Source of the DNA: an uncultured Bacilli bacterium
GTDB lineage: Bacteria > Bacillota_I > Bacilli_A > RF39 > UBA660
Assembly (NCBI GenBank): GCA_934086815.1
Contig: CAKOIM010000033.1
Location: 1 to 6,525, forward strand
Reading direction: 5' to 3'
Length of the DNA: 6,525 nucleotides
Position numbers and translations under genes: made by a program. Positions 5,248-6,525 of this stretch are shown here, in pieces. The first letter of the stretch is position 1, and every line of letters starts with the position of its first letter. The notes under the pieces were generated by a model that was given only the letters and a program-made list of their open reading frames with translations, was not told where the DNA came from and did no database searches.

Positions 5248-6143
5248 ATGATTAAATTTACATCGTTTATTTTAACACGAGAACTCCCAATATCCCCAAT
5301 AATACCTGCCATAACTTGTAACGTAGTTTTATTTTTAAATTCATGTATAACATTTTGAGAAAAATGATCTTGGGTTGTAGCACCCGGAGATATTTTAAAT
5401 GATAAGTCCATAACTACTTGATTGTTTTCATCCTTTAAATAAAATATACCCCCATGAGTTCCATCCGTATCTTCAATAGCCCCAGAAAAAGCAATTTCGT
5501 ATATCCCCTCAGTTAATAGAATATCAGTTTTGTTATTTAATTTAAAATATTCTGATGAGTTTGGGATCATTAAAGTATCTTGAAAAGGCATTTCTCCGGA
5601 TATATTTACTTCGGCAAAGCTAACAAATAAAATACCTTCGGTACTTCCCTTTAAGACTGGTCCCATTTCACCTTGAATACCTTGATCTCCTTGGACTCCT
5701 TGGTCTCCTTTTTCGCCCTTAGGAATATTAATAGTTAGGTAATGAGTATTGTTAGTAAAAGTGTCCTCAACATATGCTGGTTTTCCTGGCTCTAAAGTAT
5801 TCGTATTTACAATATCTATAATTTCACAGTCTCCGTTTAGTCCATTTTCTCCCTTTGGCCCCGGTAAACCTTGATCACCTTTTTCTCCCTTTATAGACCC
5901 TGCATCTTTCCAAATTCCATCTTTTTCACTCCATATAAATAAATGAGAATTTACTAAATACGCATCACCAGTTTTCCCTATGGGATGATTATTTAATAAT
6001 TCATCTTCATCTTTATATACATCAATTATATTAATTCCTTCGCCTCGAGGACCTCTAGGACCTACAATAGAACAGCATAATCCTAAATCTAATAACTCTT
6101 TTCTTCTTTGTTGTAATTTTTTTATTTTTTCACATCTATCCAT
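5229..6143 (-). CDS. Multi-module collagen-like protein with C1q/BclA-like C-terminal head
   Basis: This 304-residue protein has alternating collagen tracts and small folded modules. The leader (1-27) has cysteines at 4, 23 and 24 and the segment LLDLGLCCSIV. Three Gly-X-Y triplets follow (28-36). An inserted module spans about 37-85, with GKTGDAYLVNSHLFIW and a following IWKDAGSIKG. Seven triplets (86-106) rich in GEK/GDQ come next, then a beta linker (107-142) ending INIPKG and seven more triplets (143-163). The last 138 residues (167-304) are a head homologous to that of the gene at 4593-4006, sharing GIYEI, THGGIFYLKDEN, HFSQ, GD-x-x-SS and VNLIIKK. There is no signal peptide, sorting motif or membrane segment. 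ATG 6143 follows GGAGTG. The upstream sequence fits AC-N16-CATANNNTA. A trimeric surface filament, possibly on spores, is the likely role; phage-tail or cell-surface fibre remain alternatives, since similar modules occur there. Confidence 0.9.
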   Translation of the reverse strand: MDRCEKIKKLQQRRKELLDLGLCCSIVGPRGPRGEGINIIDVYKDEDELLNNHPIGKTGDAYLVNSHLFIWSEKDGIWKDAGSIKGEKGDQGLPGPKGENGLNGDCEIIDIVNTNTLEPGKPAYVEDTFTNNTHYLTINIPKGEKGDQGVQGDQGIQGEMGPVLKGSTEGILFVSFAEVNISGEMPFQDTLMIPNSSEYFKLNNKTDILLTEGIYEIAFSGAIEDTDGTHGGIFYLKDENNQVVMDLSFKISPGATTQDHFSQNVIHEFKNKTTLQVMAGIIGDIGSSRVKINDVNLIIKKIHV

Positions 6144-6160
6144 GATATCACTCCATATAT

Positions 6161-6187
6161 TAAATTATGATAAAAGCAATTATTTGT
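6161..6187 (-). promoter_or_regulatory. SigK-like promoter of the multi-module collagen-like gene
   Basis: On the minus strand AACA, with its AC at 6187-6186, is followed after 16 bases by CATAATTTA (6169-6161), fitting AC-N16/17-CATANNNTA. Spacing and distance to the start codon (17 bases) closely copy the paralogous gene at 4593 (18 bases). Vegetative hexamers fit poorly here. The transcription start would fall next to the GGAGTG ribosome binding site, which is tight. Confidence 0.45.
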
Positions 6188-6242
6188 TAAACAATGGACA
6201 AGTATCATATGCAAGTCCAAGGTTACTGAATAAAATATATTA

Positions 6243-6261
6243 AAGAAGTTAAATACTTCTT
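6243..6261 (+). other. Small hairpin upstream of the right-edge collagen-like gene
   Basis: AAGAAGT (6243-6249) and ACTTCTT (6255-6261) form a perfect seven-pair stem around a five-base loop, ending five bases before the AAAGGA ribosome binding site region. No T run follows on the plus strand, so it is not a terminator for plus-strand reading. It could stabilise the leader or bind a regulator. Confidence 0.4.
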
Positions 6262-6281
6262 ATAAGAAAGGAAATGATTAC

Positions 6282-6525
6282 ATGAATAACATATGTAAAG
6301 CAGAACAAAAAATAAATAAATTTAATAAACTTCATCCCAACGTAACATATAATTGCTATGGTCCGACTGGGCCAACGGGGCCTGCTGGGGCTAGTGTAAG
6401 AGTTGGAGTAACAACTACTACTAATCCAGGAACTAATGCAGCAGTAGTTAATACTGGGACTGATTCAAATGCTTTATTAAATTTTTACATTCCTGCTGGA
6501 GCGACAGGACCTCAAGGACCAACTG
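6282..6525 (+). CDS. Collagen-like protein, 5' part only (runs off the window)
   Basis: Eighty-one codons are visible before the window ends. The leader (1-26) carries cysteines at 5 and 25, exactly as in the minus-strand collagen-like protein at 4593. GPTGPTGPAG follows at 27-36, then a beta-type linker of about 36 residues with TNPGTNAAVVNTGTDSNALL and FYIPAG. A new Gly-X-Y tract GATGPQGPT starts at 73. This linker between collagen tracts is common in Bacillota collagen-like proteins and parallels residues 107-142 of the gene at 6143-5229. The ATG is preceded by AAAGGAA at a usable distance. An ATG at 6274 is followed at once by a stop and is not the start. No signal peptide is seen. The gene is divergent from the 6143 gene; I find no clearly matching SigK-like promoter for it. 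The end and any C-terminal head are outside the window. Confidence 0.88.
   Translation, partial: MNNICKAEQKINKFNKLHPNVTYNCYGPTGPTGPAGASVRVGVTTTTNPGTNAAVVNTGTDSNALLNFYIPAGATGPQGPT

Noticed and set aside
5655..5885. Gly-X-Y coding stretches as a DNA tandem repeat or CRISPR-like array
   Set aside because: The periodicity is that of collagen triplets in protein; the DNA units are nine bases and degenerate, with no spacers.
6203..6211. Minus-strand CATATGATA, another CATANNNTA match
   Set aside because: There is no AC at 16-17 bases upstream, and it lies about 60 bases from the start codon with a better-spaced match between.
6274..6276. Upstream ATG for the right-edge collagen-like gene
   Set aside because: It reads ATG ATT ACA TGA and stops after three codons.
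1..6525. tRNA, rRNA, riboswitch, transposase or defence genes
   Set aside because: I looked on both strands and saw no cloverleaf, conserved rRNA segment, transposase motif or defence-system protein.

Overview
This is a strongly AT-rich stretch with compact gene spacing and clear AGGAG/GGAG-type ribosome binding sites. It encodes FemABX-type peptidoglycan branching enzymes and collagen-like Gly-X-Y proteins without signal peptides. Together these point to a low-GC Bacillota (Firmicutes) with a cell wall, possibly a gut-type Bacilli/Erysipelotrichales or Clostridia lineage. The exact taxon cannot be told from the sequence alone. UGA is not read as tryptophan in the genes seen, so the code looks standard.

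Layout. On the minus strand at the left lies a two-gene operon of FemA/FemB/MurM-like aminoacyltransferases (2583-1360, then 1360-104). The two are translationally coupled by a TAATG overlap, with a candidate promoter upstream and a good hairpin terminator at the end. Next, also on the minus strand, is a tandem pair of paralogous single-pass membrane proteins of unknown function (3972-3328 and 3316-2702). They have their own extended -10 promoter and a terminator. A third minus-strand unit (4593-4006) is a short collagen-like protein. Divergent from it is a plus-strand LemA-like membrane protein (4685-5224), convergent with a larger minus-strand collagen-like protein (6143-5229). At the right edge a third collagen-like gene starts on the plus strand (6282 onward) and runs out of the window.

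The most interesting part is the collagen-like cluster at 4006-6525. All three proteins start with a cytosolic-looking leader holding two cysteines exactly 20 residues apart, followed at once by GP(T/R)GP. The two complete ones end in related 138-residue heads that resemble the trimerising C1q/TNF/BclA-like type. The two complete genes also share an upstream arrangement AC-N16-CATANNNTA plus a near-identical ribosome-binding region. That matches the textbook consensus of the late mother-cell sporulation sigma factor (SigK). With the lack of signal peptides, this suggests BclA-like filaments laid down on a spore surface. This is inference, not proof.

A second recurring theme is compactness. 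All three identified terminator hairpins begin inside, or exactly at, the stop codon of the gene they end. One of them also lies inside the last codons of the converging gene.
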